DNA of 64,000 nucleotides from Bufo bufo (taxonomy: Eukaryota > Chordata > Amphibia > Anura > Bufonidae). This document shows positions 13,670 to 25,265 of the stretch, piece by piece (within the stretch, counting starts at the first letter, position 1; each line of letters starts with the position of its first letter). The notes under the pieces were generated by a model. It was not told the DNA's origin, did no database searches, and saw nothing but the letters and a program-made list of their open reading frames with translations. Made by a program: the position numbers and the translations under genes. The DNA is taken from positions 70,401,371 through 70,465,370 of the forward strand of contig NC_053393.1 of assembly GCF_905171765.1 (NCBI RefSeq). Direction: 5' to 3'.

Positions 13670-15910
13670 TTGTATATCTTGTATTAAAGAGGCACTCCAT
13701 CAAGAGGAGTTGTACCGAAAATAATTTATTGTATCAAATTGCAGTCCTGAGAGCTCACGCTGCCGCGCATGTGCAAAGCCTATTTCTTTAGTGCCGCGTC
13801 TCATACAGAAAATAAAGTGTCTTCTGCGCAAGCGCTGCCCATGAATTCGGGAGGCGAGTGGTGGCCATATCTATGGGATACCATATGACAACAATGAGGT
13901 AGGGAGGAAAGAATTTTATCAAGAAGGGTGGGGATTTGCCAATACAATACATTTACAAAAATTATCACTGGCACATCATTAACAGATTATTAGAACCGTG
14001 ATCATTGTGATGGGAATACCCCCTTAACAATATATGAATTTTATCAATCTTGTTGACCAGCCGACTTGTAAACTAAGAAAATCACCAACTTAGATGTATT
14101 TGATGGCGTGTTTTCCCTTCCGACCCAATATGAATATACTCCTGTGGTAGCTGCTTAGCTGCTATTCCAATAAGTTGGGGGGGATTGGAGTCCACCGCAT
14201 CAAATATCCATCCATGCAATCAACGCAACTATGCCACTTCACCGATTGTGTCGGTCAATATACATCAAATAATATAAAACATCAAAACACAATATAAAAT
14301 GTAAGTATTAAAATAAAAAAAAATAAGAATATAAAAATAATCCTTGCCCTTCTATACCCTAATCAGGTCTTAATAATTCATATTTCAATGAACATAATTG
14401 CTGTAAAAATCAATGTCCATTACCCTCTGAAAAAATGTCCATGATTAGTCATAAAAACTAAAATCAATATCCATAATCAATAGTATTCATCAGCTGATAA
14501 TTGTATCATTTGGTATTTGATCCCAACCTGATTAATTTCCATTCACACTATATGAGTTACGTTCTCCTGTAATGTGGATGACTGTGCACAGATGTTATTT
14601 AAATCTATTACTCTTTTTATTTCTCGCTCGTATCATTGGGGGACACAGGACCGTGGGTATAGCTGCTTGCTGCCACTAGGAGGCGACACTAGGCTGAAAA
14701 GTGTTAGCTCCTCCTCTGCCGGCTATACCCCCTCCAGCCTGGAGAGAGCATATCCGTTTTTAGCTTAGTGTCATAGGAGGCTGACCTCCCTGCTTGCAGG
14801 GCGGCTTCCTTTTGTTATTTTGTCTTTTTCCCCTTTTTAGGTAGGGGAAACAGAGTCGCCTAGCCTCTCGGTCTACCCCGGGAGCAAGGCCGGTGTCGGA
14901 TTCCCTCACCGCTCGACCTCCCCAAAGAAGCAAAGGTGGACCAGGGCAGCCTAGCTCTCCTGCTTCCCACCAGCCAAAGGGTCACCTGGATCTGGCGAGA
15001 CCCCCCCCCCCCCCACCATTCCAGTCTCCTGCCACTTCGGGTGCCAGCTGCTGAAGAAGTGACCCTGCTGGTCCTCTGAGGGGAAGTGAAGAGAAGAGGG
15101 TGAAGATGGGGTGAGTAATCGGGAGTGGGTGAGTATTCTCCTGCATACCACCCACCACCCGCCCCCCCCCCCCCCCCACCCCCACCCCCAGCATACCGGC
15201 CGGCCACTCTTAACTTTAGGTCCCGGCTGAATAGGATCCTCTGACTCCCCTCCTCGCGGCTGCTGCCGACTGCCGTGTGGCGTCCCACGTGGACACGCTA
15301 TGTTAATTACCGCTCCGTAGTGTTGTGAGCTGTAAGTCTTTGCAGGGCCGCAATATTCTTCAATCATCAGTGGACAGTAGTTGTACCAGGGGTCTTTCTT
15401 GGATTAATAAACCAGTAGTACCAAACGCGTTTCGGAGCAACAGGCTCCTTCCTCAGTGGCTCAATACTTACATTTTAGATAGTTTTTTGATATTTTATAT
15501 TATTTGATGTATATTGACCGACACAATCAGTGAAATGGCATAGTTTCATTAATTGCATAGATGGATATTTGATGCGGTGGACTCCAATCCCCCCCAACTT
15601 ATTGGAATAGCACCAACCACAGGAGTATATTCATATTGGGGCGGAAGGGAAAACACGCCATCAAATACATCTAAGTTGGTGATTTTCTTAGTGTACAAGT
15701 CGGCCGGTCAACAAGATTGATAAAATTCATATATTGTTAAGATATATAAAAGGTTCGGACTCCTGCACTCCTTGAATATACACCAACCCTATAGGATTGA
15801 CAGGAGAACACACCTTTGGTTCATAGTTTTAATTTGTGATTTGATAAAATAAATTATTTTCGGTACAACTCCTCTTGATAGAGTGCCCGTTTAATACAAG
15901 ATACACAATA
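13670..15910. mobile_element. Large foldback element in rrm2b intron 5
   Basis: The outer arms contain AGGAGTTGTACCGAAAATAA near 13700 and its complement near 15860. The inner arms run over about 14022-14290 and 15500-15741 and share a 250-base inverted match around GTATTTGATGGCGTGTTTTC. Between them lies an unrelated block at about 14622-15320, beginning CTCGCTCGTATCATTGGGGG and containing C-homopolymer runs near 15001 and 15160. A hammerhead-like motif lies in the right half at 15421-15460. No coding capacity is recognised. Confidence 0.6.
15421..15462 (-). ncRNA. Degenerate hammerhead-like motif
   Basis: On the minus strand the order is CCA (possible stem I), CTGAGGA, one extra A, GGAGC-CTGTT-GCTCC (five-pair stem II), GAAA, CGCG, TT, then TGG (pairs with CCA). 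The canonical core is CTGANGA directly followed by stem II, so the extra A is a defect. The layout matches the hammerhead motifs known from Penelope-like elements. It lies in the sense orientation in rrm2b intron 5. Self-cleavage is doubtful. Confidence 0.4.
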
Positions 15911-18711
15911 TGAGAGGCGACAGACAGAGAACTATGTGCAGATATCAGAGTCCTCTCCCCCTACAAGTCTACATCCTATTTCATAACAGCGGAGGAGAAG
16001 AGAGGCCGCCAGACAGAGCAACGCTCATCTTTGCTGACAAATAATAAGATTAGACTGTGGCCTTTATCGCGCTGATGAGCTGACAAGTATCGGGAACGGG
16101 GCGTTCCTTCCCAATAACTGGCTGCTCGTCAGTGGAGGTAGGAGCGGCATTTACCTCCAGTATATGAGGATGTGTAATACTGCTATCCGCATACAAATTG
16201 ATTGTTTCTGGGCAGCAGATCCCTGTTCACACTGCACAACCTGCGGCCCAGAAACAATGATTGAGGCGTCCGCACCAAAAATCATTTTACAATCTGCGGC
16301 ACCTTTGCAGGGGCCGATTCCCTGGAACGCGCATTCTCATGAATGTTCGTTCCCGATAATCAGCCTAAACATAATCGGCGTGTAAATCCAACATTAAATG
16401 TCGCCTAATGCCCATCCTATCACCATTAGTTGGTGCAAGGCGAGACATGTAAGAACAGCCATGTAACAACTGTATGTGACGCTACATTATATAGGAAGAG
16501 TATTATGGCTGGAATTTAACTTCAAAGGACACCTATTAGCACATACTAAAGGGGTTATCCGAGACCAAAAGAGACCTCCCAGACGTGGCGAACACACTGG
16601 ATTCGATCAGCACTTCTGCTCCCTTCTGCGCCAGCATCAACACTGCAGCCAATCCCGGCGGTGACCTGGGGAGCACCGCTGCGGCCTGCGATTGGCTGCA
16701 GCGCTCACATGTTCCCCTGACGGCAGATGTTGATGCTGGCGCAGAAGTGCCGATCCTGGAGCCACACAGACCGATTTCAGGAGTCGAGACCAGTGCGGGT
16801 CTGTCACGTCGGAAGAGGTCTGTTTTGGTCTCGGATAACCCCTTTAACACTATAAAGAGCTCGGGGTTCCCTTTTATAAGACCACCTGCACCTGATGTGG
16901 ATTACATGCAAAATTTCATGCAGGAAAACCGCAGCGTAATACAGCACCATCAAAGTGAAGGAGATTTGCCAAATTGCGTATTTTGTACACACGGAAACTG
17001 ACCCGCCCGCAGTGACTCAATTGCTTGTGCAATTCCACACCTTATGTACCGTGGTTTTCCCCATAGACTTTAATGGGGCTGTTAAAATGAACAAAATCTG
17101 CAACAAAAACCACGATAAATAATGTGGATTTATGTTCGTTTTTTGTTGCATTTTTTATGTGGTTTTCATGCAGATTTTCTGCATATAAATAAATACGCAC
17201 CGTCTGCAGGTAGCCTAAGGATATTTTATTGGGCACAGAGAACCACGAAAATGTGCAAGATAACCAAAATATGCTGCACACTGGTCCCAGTACATCTACA
17301 TTTACAGATGGGGTTCTTCTGATGGGTATATATAGTATAATAAATCTCAGTATATAAGGTCCTCCTAATCTCGCTAGTCTAATTTTAACCCAATAGGAAC
17401 GCGCCTAGTTTGGTACTTAAAATATTAGAAAAATTGCTGCTTCTTTATTTCAGTAGCTATAACTTTATTGTGTTTCTGTCGGCATAGCCGTATGAGCGCT
17501 TGTTTTTTATACACGGTAGAATTTGCCTTTTTTTTTTATCACAGCAATTCCGTCATTATTTTCTGGGATTTCTATTCATGGAATTCACCATGCAGCATAA
17601 GTGATATGATAACTATTTTCTGTAGGTCAACACGATTACACCAACACTAAAATCCAATTTTTTTTTTCCATTTTCTTTTTTAAATTTTGAATATTTTGAC
17701 CCCAGACTTTGTATTTTTTTAGTCGTTGGAGCTGCAGGAGTGCTGGGTTATTGCCAGATGAGTGATAGTTTTCATTGGTGAGATTTTGGTAAGATATTTT
17801 CGGTGGTTGAATGAACAAAAAACTGGCATTTTTTTTACACTGTTCACTGTACAGAATAGAATGTGATCATTTTACGGCATTGCGGACGCAGCAAATTTTT
17901 TAAATATTTATGAGGCTCTTCATATGTCTTTTATTCATTGGAATACTGAATAAAATCAGCGTGCCTGGCATTGACCACTCTTTTCTGTTCAAGGCAAACC
18001 CTCCAATGAGGATTTTTTTTCTTTTTATATTTTTACGTAAATGAATCTGCCATGGAAAAAGGCAATATTTAGTTTGTTTTTTCAATTAACTTGTTTATTT
18101 TTCCACTTTTTGACTTGATTTGTTTTTTTTGTGTCCTACTAGGGGACTTGAACATGCGATCTACTGATTGATCATATACTGTAATACACTGGAATACTTA
18201 GACATTCCAGTGCATTATGTCACTTACTGTATTAACTGACATAATCCCTATCTGGCCCTGCCTTTAGATAGTTCTCCGTACATGGCAGGCCTAGACCCCT
18301 GGCTGCCATAACATCCCCTTAGCACCCCGCAATCACAGCAAAGGGGGCCAATGGAGTGAGAAAAAAGGAAGCCACCTCCCTCTCTCTAACCATTTAGATG
18401 CCAGGGTCAGCACTGATCATGGAATCAAGGTGGTTAAACTGCCAGGATCGGAAATAACTCTGATACCAACAGTGACAGCAATGTGCCAGCTGTATAATAC
18501 AGCTGGCACCTGCAAGTGATGGAGCACACAGTGCTCACGCGTCATTACAGCGCTGTACACGTAGGGTGCCACGAGCTGACCACCTACTTACATGCATGGC
18601 GCAGAGCAGGAAGGGTTTATGATGGTTTCCTAAGCAAAGAAAGTGTAAGGAACATAAGTACATAACTGACAAGAGTAACTCGGAGAGCAGCTCCAGCCTA
18701 GTAATACGTAC
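15911..18711. other. rrm2b intron 5 remainder, with TTAA-type palindrome
   Basis: It holds one palindromic element at 16550-16843 with ends AGGGGTTATCCGAGACC and complement. Its flanks are CTAA on the left and TTAA on the right, so one target copy has mutated. The rest is AT-rich unassigned sequence with several T-runs. I see no exon. Confidence 0.6.
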
Positions 18712-18806
18712 CAAAGGAGGCTTTCCTGTTTGATATCCACTGCAAGGCCCATTCCGCTTTTTTTCTAACGCACGGCATTGTTTCAATGGCGTTAAACAAA
18801 AAAGTT
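18712..18806 (-). CDS. rrm2b: rrm2b coding exon 5 (95 bp)
   Basis: The exon is out of sight in ORF scans because the longest frame here is a shadow. It was found by looking for the missing segment between exons 4 and 6. The acceptor CTCTCTTTAG precedes 18806 and the donor is GTACGT. It completes Arg153 and encodes residues 154-184 ([20 protein letters not shown] and on to NRKASF) plus the first base of Gly185. Phase fits both neighbours exactly. Confidence 0.95.
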
Positions 18807-19258
18807 CTAAAGAGAGAAAAAAGTTCAAGATCAGTTCAACCGTAAGAGCGTCTCTCTGTCTCTGGAGAACCTGTCCTGCATTATGCATAAAATCCATTGA
18901 TTTGAATGGGCACTGTGTAATGCTTTATTCCTCCTGCGGAGGCGCTGCAGGGATATTACACGCTTACTGCCAGCTTTCCTCACAAATTACAAGTAACTAT
19001 TGGAGGTTCTCAGCAGGAGGACACATTATCTGTGAACTCTTCTCCCCATTTGATATGGGGACAGACACCTTATAGTGATTCTATCTCACAGATGCACCAA
19101 TTGCACTGAACTGGTAAATGCAACTAAATATTCCCAAATTGCCAATGGTGGGGTTGGTAAATAGCTTACCACACATACAGCTCCCCCCATGTGTCACCTC
19201 TCGCTCTCAGCCCTTATAACAGAAGATTTATTAGGTGGTCTGACAGTTTCTATTAGAG

Positions 19259-19405
19259 CAGGGATGGCCAACCTGCAGCTCTCCAGTTGTTGCAAAACTA
19301 CAACCCCCAGCATGCCTAGACTGCCTACACCTATCAGCCTACAGCAGGGCATGGTGGGACTTGTAGTTTTACAACCGCTGGAGAGCCGCGGGTTGGTCAT
19401 CCCTG
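19259..19405. mobile_element. hAT-type MITE, 147 bp
   Basis: Ends CAGGGATGGCCAACCTG and a diverged complement. The 8-base target duplication is TATTAGAG (19251-19258) and CATTAGAG (19406-19413). The arms contain AAACTACAAC and CAGCATGCC in mirror. The same family occurs at 55492-55629, 58995-59151 and, interrupted, at 44585-48510. Confidence 0.85.
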
Positions 19406-20077
19406 CATTAGAGCTTCCATCATTTTCACAGCAAGAATACTGCAATTAAAAGTGGCTAAAAAACCCTGACGGACGCCCTGACAACCTAAGAGACTAAAAT
19501 GTTGAATTATTAAAAAATTATTTGCTTGTCGTTTGCACATTAATCCTAATTTTTTTGAATATTTTATAGTAATTGTTTAATTTTTGGCATCCACTTACCC
19601 CCGAGCATTGTGAGAGCTCAGACGCCAGCCACGTGCAGGTAAGAGGCTACATTTAGACATACAGTAAAAGAAGTACAGAAACGTATGCAATTTTGTTGCT
19701 ATATATCCTTTTTTTTTTTAACGTATACATTTGACCCATGTTCATACATTTCAATACATTTCTGTTCATTTTTTTAACAAAAAGATGTATACGTTTTTCT
19801 GACACTTTTTTTTAAATAAAGATTTTCAGTGTATCAAAGGAGGTAGGCAGTATCTGGATAAAAACGGATACCTTTAACAGCTGGAAACGTATTGTCTTAC
19901 GTTTCCATCTATCTCCCATTCACTGCAATGTAGAAAAAAAGGTATATGTTTCTATACTTTTTTTGCAGAACAGAAAAGTATGGTGTGCTACGTTACTCAG
20001 TCCTGCTAAAAAACTTATAGAAACGCAAACAGGGGCCAACAAAAGTATGCACTTCTGAACTACGTTTGCCCAATATC
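19406..20077. other. rrm2b intron 4, unassigned
   Basis: AT-rich non-coding sequence with several runs of T near 19700-19810. No repeat boundary is recognised. Confidence 0.35.
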
Positions 20078-20604
20078 AAACCAGCTGACAAGGGGGGAAC
20101 ATAGCTATTATGGGATGGGAACAATAAAGAACTATGTGCCTCAACATCCTAAGGGATAGTCACTGCTATAGAGTCCTAGATTCCGACCCTACCGTTAGCT
20201 TTCAAAGAGACTGAAAGATATCCTTACCAGAGTCCGGGGAGAAAAACTCATTAGTGAGGTAGAATTTTCCTGTTTCCCCAAACATCCAGTGGTCCCTTGC
20301 TTCTACAATCTTCCAAAAATACACAAGGGGCTAACCCCCCTTAAGGGAAGACCTATTGTCTCTGGGGTGGGGAGTCTCACACAGGGCATCAGCACATATG
20401 TGGATGAAGTTCTGCGGCCCTTTGTGTTGGCTCTTCCATCTTATGTTAGAGACAGTATGGACGTGATAAAAAAGCTTGAGGGAATTCAAATTGAAGATCA
20501 CACCTTGTTAGCCGGCCTAGATGTGGAGGCACTCTACAGCTCCATACCTCAAGACAAGGGGTGTGGGGCTGCAGCGGCCTTTTTGCAGGAACAAGGCACA
20601 CATA

Positions 20605-22695
20605 CAGTACAGACCAAAAGTTTGGACACACCTTCTCATTCAAAGAGTTTTCTTTATTTTCATGACTATGAAGGCATCAAAACTATGATTTAACACATGT
20701 GGAATTATATACATAACAAACAAGTGTGAAACAACTGAAAATATGTCATATTCTAGGTTCTTCAAAGTAGCCACCTTTTGCTTTGATTACTGCTTTGCAC
20801 ACTCTTGGCATTCTCTTGATGAGCTTCAAGAGGTAGTCCCCTGAAATGGTCTTCCAACAGTCTTGAAGGAGTTCCCAGTAGGGATCGACCGATATTGATT
20901 TTTTAGGGCCGATACCGATACCGATAATTTGTGAACTTTCAGGCCGATAGCCGATAATTTATACCGATATTCTGGGAATTTTCATTTTTGAGAAAAAAAA
21001 AAATTCCTACACAAATCTGCTGAAAATTAATATGTTTATTGTTAATGTGTATTTTTTTTGTTTATTGTTAATGTGTATTTTTTTTTTATAAATCTTTTTC
21101 ATTTATACTTAATATTTTTGTGGGTTTTTTTTACTAACTTTTAACCCCCTTAGGGACTAGAACCTTTGTCCTATTCACCCTGATAGATCTCTATCAGGGT
21201 GAATAGGATCTCACACTGTCCCTGCTGCTCTGTGCATAGTGCACACAGCAGCATGGAGCTGAACATGGCAGCCAGGGCTTCAATAGCGTCCTGGCTGCCA
21301 TGGTAACCGATCGGAGCCCCAGGCTTACACAGCTGGGGCTCCGATCGGAGGAGCAGGGGAGAGGGGATCCTGTGGCCACTGCCACCAATGATTAATACTG
21401 GGTGGGGGGGGGGGGGGGCGCACTGCGCCACCAATGTTTTTACTATTGGCCGGGATTGGGATGGGGGTGGGGGGCGCACTGCGCCACCAATGATTAATAC
21501 TGGGGGGCTTGGGGGGGCGCACTGCGTCACCAATGAAGATAAGTCTATCGATCATTCATATACAGGAGGCGGGAGCTGGCTGCAGAATCACATAGCCGGC
21601 TCCCGACCTCTATCAGCGGTAGCTGCGATCCGCGGCACCTGAGGAGTTAACTACCGCGGACCGCAGCTATTGCTCATAGAGGTCGGGAGCCGGCTATGTG
21701 ATTCTGCAGCCAGCTCCCGCCTCCTGTATATGAATGAATGAAAGGCTTATCTTCATTGGTGGCGCAGCGGCCACAGCCCCTCCCCTCCTCTTATGTTCTA
21801 TCCCCTCATTGGCGGCAGCGGCAGCAGCAGCACAGGGGGAGGAGACACTGCTTCCTTCTCCCCTGTGCTGCGGAGGGAACACAGAGAGCGCTGTCAGCAG
21901 CGCGTTCTGTGTTCCCCATACGTTATCGGTATATCGGCAAAATTGATGCCGATACCGATAACGTTCAAAATCCTCAATATCGGCCGATAATATCGGCCAA
22001 ACCGATAATCGGTCGATCCCTAGTTCCTAGAGATGCTTAGCACTTGTTGGCCCATTTGCCTTCACTCTGCGGTCCAGCTCAACCCAAACCATCTCGATTG
22101 GGTTCAGGTCCGGTGACAGTGGAGGCCAGGTCATCTGGCGCAGCACCCCATCACTCTCCTTCATGGTTAAATAGCCCTTACTTTCAAAGTTTTCCCAATT
22201 TTTCGGCTGACTGACTGACCTTCATTTCTTAAAGTAATGATGGCCACTCGTTTTTCTTTACTTAGCTGCTTTTTTCTTGCCATAATACCAATTCTAACAG
22301 TCTATTCAGTAGGACTATCAGCTGTGTATCCACCTGACTTCTCCTCAACGCAACTGATGGTCCCAACCCCATTTATAAGGCAAGAAATCCCACTTATTAA
22401 ACCTGACAGGGCACACCTGTGAAGTGAAAACCATTTCAGGGGACTACCTCTTGAAGCTCATCAAGAGAATGCCAAGAGTGTGCAAAGCAGTAATCAAAGC
22501 AAAAGGTGGCTACTTTGAAGAACCTAGAATATGACATATTTTCAGTTGTTTCACACTTGTTTGTTATGTATATAATTCCACATCTGTTAATTCATAGTTT
22601 TGATGCCTTTAGTGTGAATCTACAATTTTGATAGTCATGAAAATAAAGAAAACTCTTTGAATGAGAAGGTGTGTCCAAACTTTTGGTCTGTACTG
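20605..22695 (-). mobile_element. Tc1-like element, deleted, inside the Penelope element
   Basis: TIRs begin CAGTACAGACCAAAAG and are flanked by TA at 20603-20604 and 22696-22697. The terminal 200 to 270 bases form long inverted repeats. A fragment of the transposase C-terminal catalytic region ([11 protein letters not shown] then LDRRVKANGP) reads on the minus strand near 22125-22040. The rest of the transposase is deleted, so it is non-autonomous. A hAT element sits inside it at 20879-22022. Confidence 0.9.
20879..22022. mobile_element. hAT-type element inside the Tc1 copy, 1144 bp
   Basis: Termini TAGGGATCGACCGAT and its exact complement. The 8-base target duplication is GTTCCCAG (20871-20878) and GTTCCTAG (22023-22030). 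It contains GATAC and CGATAAT direct repeats near both ends and a short stem-loop near 21175-21205. It also has three units with runs of G followed by CGCACTGCG (21385-21535) and a hairpin at about 21536-21762. A module at about 21130-21265 is shared with the hAT element at 45777-47948. No transposase is present. Confidence 0.85.
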
Positions 22696-24241
22696 TACGT
22701 GGCAACATAATGAATTTGTGCTGGAATTACTGCAATCTATTTTGGAACACAATGTCTTCCTGTTTGACCGCCATATTTACCACCAGCTCAGGGGAATGGC
22801 CATGGGAAGCCCATGTGCACCAACTTTTGCCAATCTCTACCTGGGCTGGTGGGAACGCGAGGTGGTCTTTGCTGACGATACTAACAGATGGGCAAGACAC
22901 ATCAGTCTGTGGCTGCGCTTCATAGATGATGTGCTGATTATATGCTCACTGTGGAATTTGAGAATTTTGTAAAAGACCTAAATAACAACGATTTAGGCCT
23001 ATACTTTACATCAGAAATCCACAAAGACAAAATCACGTTCCTGGACCTGACGATTTTTTGGGATCTCGATGGGAACCTGAACACACGACTGTTTCGTAAA
23101 CACACGGCCACAAACAGTCTTTTACAATGGGACAGCTGCCACCCACTAGCCCTCAAAAGAGGCATCCCCAAAGGGCAATACCTGAGATTGCGCTGGAATT
23201 TCTCTAGGGTGATGGATTATAAGGTGACGGCCAAGGACCTCCAAAATCGGTTCAAAAACAGGTGATACCCAGATCAGGTCCTCAAGAATGCATATCAGCG
23301 CTCACTATCGGTGAATCGCAGCACGTTGCTTGAACCACTAATAAGAGAGAAAATGCAGATAACAAAATCCGCATTATCGCCACATTTGATGAAGTACACG
23401 AGAAGGTACGGGATGTTCTTACCCAGTACTGGGGTATCTTACAATCGGACCAAGATGTGGGACATCTTGTGGATGCCACCCCGACTATTACGTTACGCCA
23501 AGGCCGCAATTTAAGGGACAGATTAGCTCACAGCTTCCAACAAACTCCACAAACTACCAAGTGGCAAAATCGTCAACCTAGTGGCCCTTTTCGGTTTGGA
23601 GGTTGTGTGGCATGTACGGCAATTGAACGGGGCAACAGCTTTACCAGTACGGTGACACAGAAGCTCTCATTTATTAATTGCAGAACGAGGGGTGTGATCT
23701 ACTTGGCAACGTGCATATGTGGCCTACAGCATGTAGGTAAGACTTTACGTGAGTTTCGGCGACGGATTGGGGCACACCTTAACGATATCCGTAAAGAGGC
23801 CGACACTCCCATTGCACGCCACATCTGTGCCACTCATGATGGAAAAGTGGATGCCATAAAATTTCAGGGCATTGAAGTGATTAGAAAATTGCAGAGGGGT
23901 GGGGACTATGACAAGAGACTACAAAAGGAAGCAGAATGGACGTTTAGGTTACGAACGGTACGGCCTGAGGGCCTTAATGAACACATTTCGTATATGTGTG
24001 TTTTTTATGAGATGATTTCACCTTAATTGGCTCTTTTCTCAGGCTCTTTTCTCAGGCTCTTTTCCTAGTCCATTTCTGGCTATACATTATAATACCCCGC
24101 CCCTCTTTCCCTGACATCACCCCTTTTACCACAAAATAGTGTTTGACTATATGCACGCACCAGGTCTCATCTTTAAAACCTTTTACATCCCCTTTATTGC
24201 TCATGTCACTTTGATGGCATTTTTTTCTCTAAGCTTCAAAC

Positions 24242-24802
24242 CAGGGTGGATTTGATTTAAATCACGATATAAATCACTAGTCAGTAAGGCTTGATTTAAA
24301 TCATAGTTTTCTACATAAAAACTATAATATGCAAGTAGATGAAGATTTTTAGAATAACAACTTTTCATATTAGTTTGATTAGGTTGATTCTGTATTCATA
24401 GGTTTGTAGAAGTTAGGATTAAGGTCTTTTTCTCAACTCTGTTCATGTTATAACATTTTTGCTGTGAAGAAGAGGCATGTGATCTCTGCTGAGTCAAATA
24501 CAGTTTTGAGAACTGCAAAAGTAAACCAAGCATCTGTGATAATATCTTGTAGGCAGAGAAACTGCCCAATAATCTTACAAAAACCTCTGGAAGAGCATGA
24601 CATTGTGAATGGATTAATGGAATTTATTTACCAAAACAATTAAACATATACAGCCTTAATCTACATAATTAAAAAAACTCATCTTTATTTCATGATGGAA
24701 TAACCTTTGGATGGTAATATATTTTCCTCAAAAAGCATTTTATATTAAAAAAAATCTGATTTAAATCAATTTTTTTTAAATCATTGATTTTTATCCACCC
24801 TG
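24242..24802. mobile_element. hAT-type MITE, 561 bp, perfect target duplication
   Basis: Ends CAGGGTGGATTTGATTTAAA and a complementary ATTTTTATCCACCCTG. The flanks are a perfect 8-base duplication CTTCAAAC at 24234-24241 and 24803-24810, which fits the hAT nTnnnnAn preference. The interior is AT-rich with no ORF. It separates the Penelope coding end from the hammerhead motif downstream. Confidence 0.92.
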
Positions 24803-25231
24803 CTTCAAACGTGCTAGGCAGGCCCAATATGTACATATATGCATCAGTTTAAGCTCTTCCTGATGCATTCATAAATCCATAATGCCACATCAAGGCAATA
24901 TATAGTTAATCTTACATGTATTCCTTGGTTCCTTATTCCTACATGTACTGATGCTGCTACTATCTCCTAATACCACCGCCGATCGGTCCTTGTATACCAA
25001 GCACTTGTCATTCTGTGCGTGACGGCGGCTGTGGTGGGCGGGGATGCCCCGCGCTGTGGACACGCCCGCAGCCCTCCTATTCGCTGACAGCGGCATGTTA
25101 CGCTCCATGATGGGAAGGGGCGTTCCCCATTTAAACAGCTGATTGCGGCGGCCGTACCTACGGCCACCCTAGCGCCGATGCCTGGATACACCATGAGGAC
25201 GGTTTTATGTCTGTCCTGTATGAGATCTAAT

Positions 25232-25265
25232 GCTCCTGATGAGCTTTTAGCGAAACGCGTCGAGC
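25232..25265 (+). ncRNA. Hammerhead ribozyme motif, canonical core
   Basis: The order is GCTC (stem I, 25232-25235), CTGATGA (25236-25242), stem II GCT-TTT-AGC (25243-25251), GAAA (25252-25255), CGCG, T, C at 25261 (predicted cleavage after it), and GAGC (25262-25265) pairing with GCTC. All core bases match the consensus. Stem III is only A-U and C-G around a two-base loop, the tiny stem III described for Penelope-like and retrozyme hammerheads, which may act as dimers. It lies 1.2 kb (about 0.66 kb without the inserted MITE) after the Penelope endonuclease ORF on the same strand. It is therefore probably part of that element's 3' terminal repeat. Confidence 0.75.

Larger units (their letters stand above)
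20078..24026 (+). pseudogene. Penelope-like retroelement remnant (RT plus GIY-YIG)
   Basis: Decayed coding region of a Penelope-like element. The first part (20078-20604) carries the PADKGG region, PKIHKG, RPIVSG and the motif A region GLDVEALYSSIP. After a Tc1 insertion, coding resumes at 22696 with GMAMGSPCAPTFANLYLGWW (motif B) and RFIDDVLII (catalytic motif C). Then come a frameshift and small deletion near 22950 and a stop at 23265. The last part (to 24026) carries the GIY-YIG endonuclease start VIYLATCICGLQHVGKT and RRRIGAHLNDI. At least three frame breaks besides the insertion make it non-functional. It lies in rrm2b intron 4, antisense to the gene, and is 5' truncated. Confidence 0.9.

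Noticed and set aside
22237..22422. Plus-strand ORF with a signal-peptide-like start
   Set aside because: It lies within the Tc1 copy at 20605-22695 and is transposon non-coding sequence read on the wrong strand.
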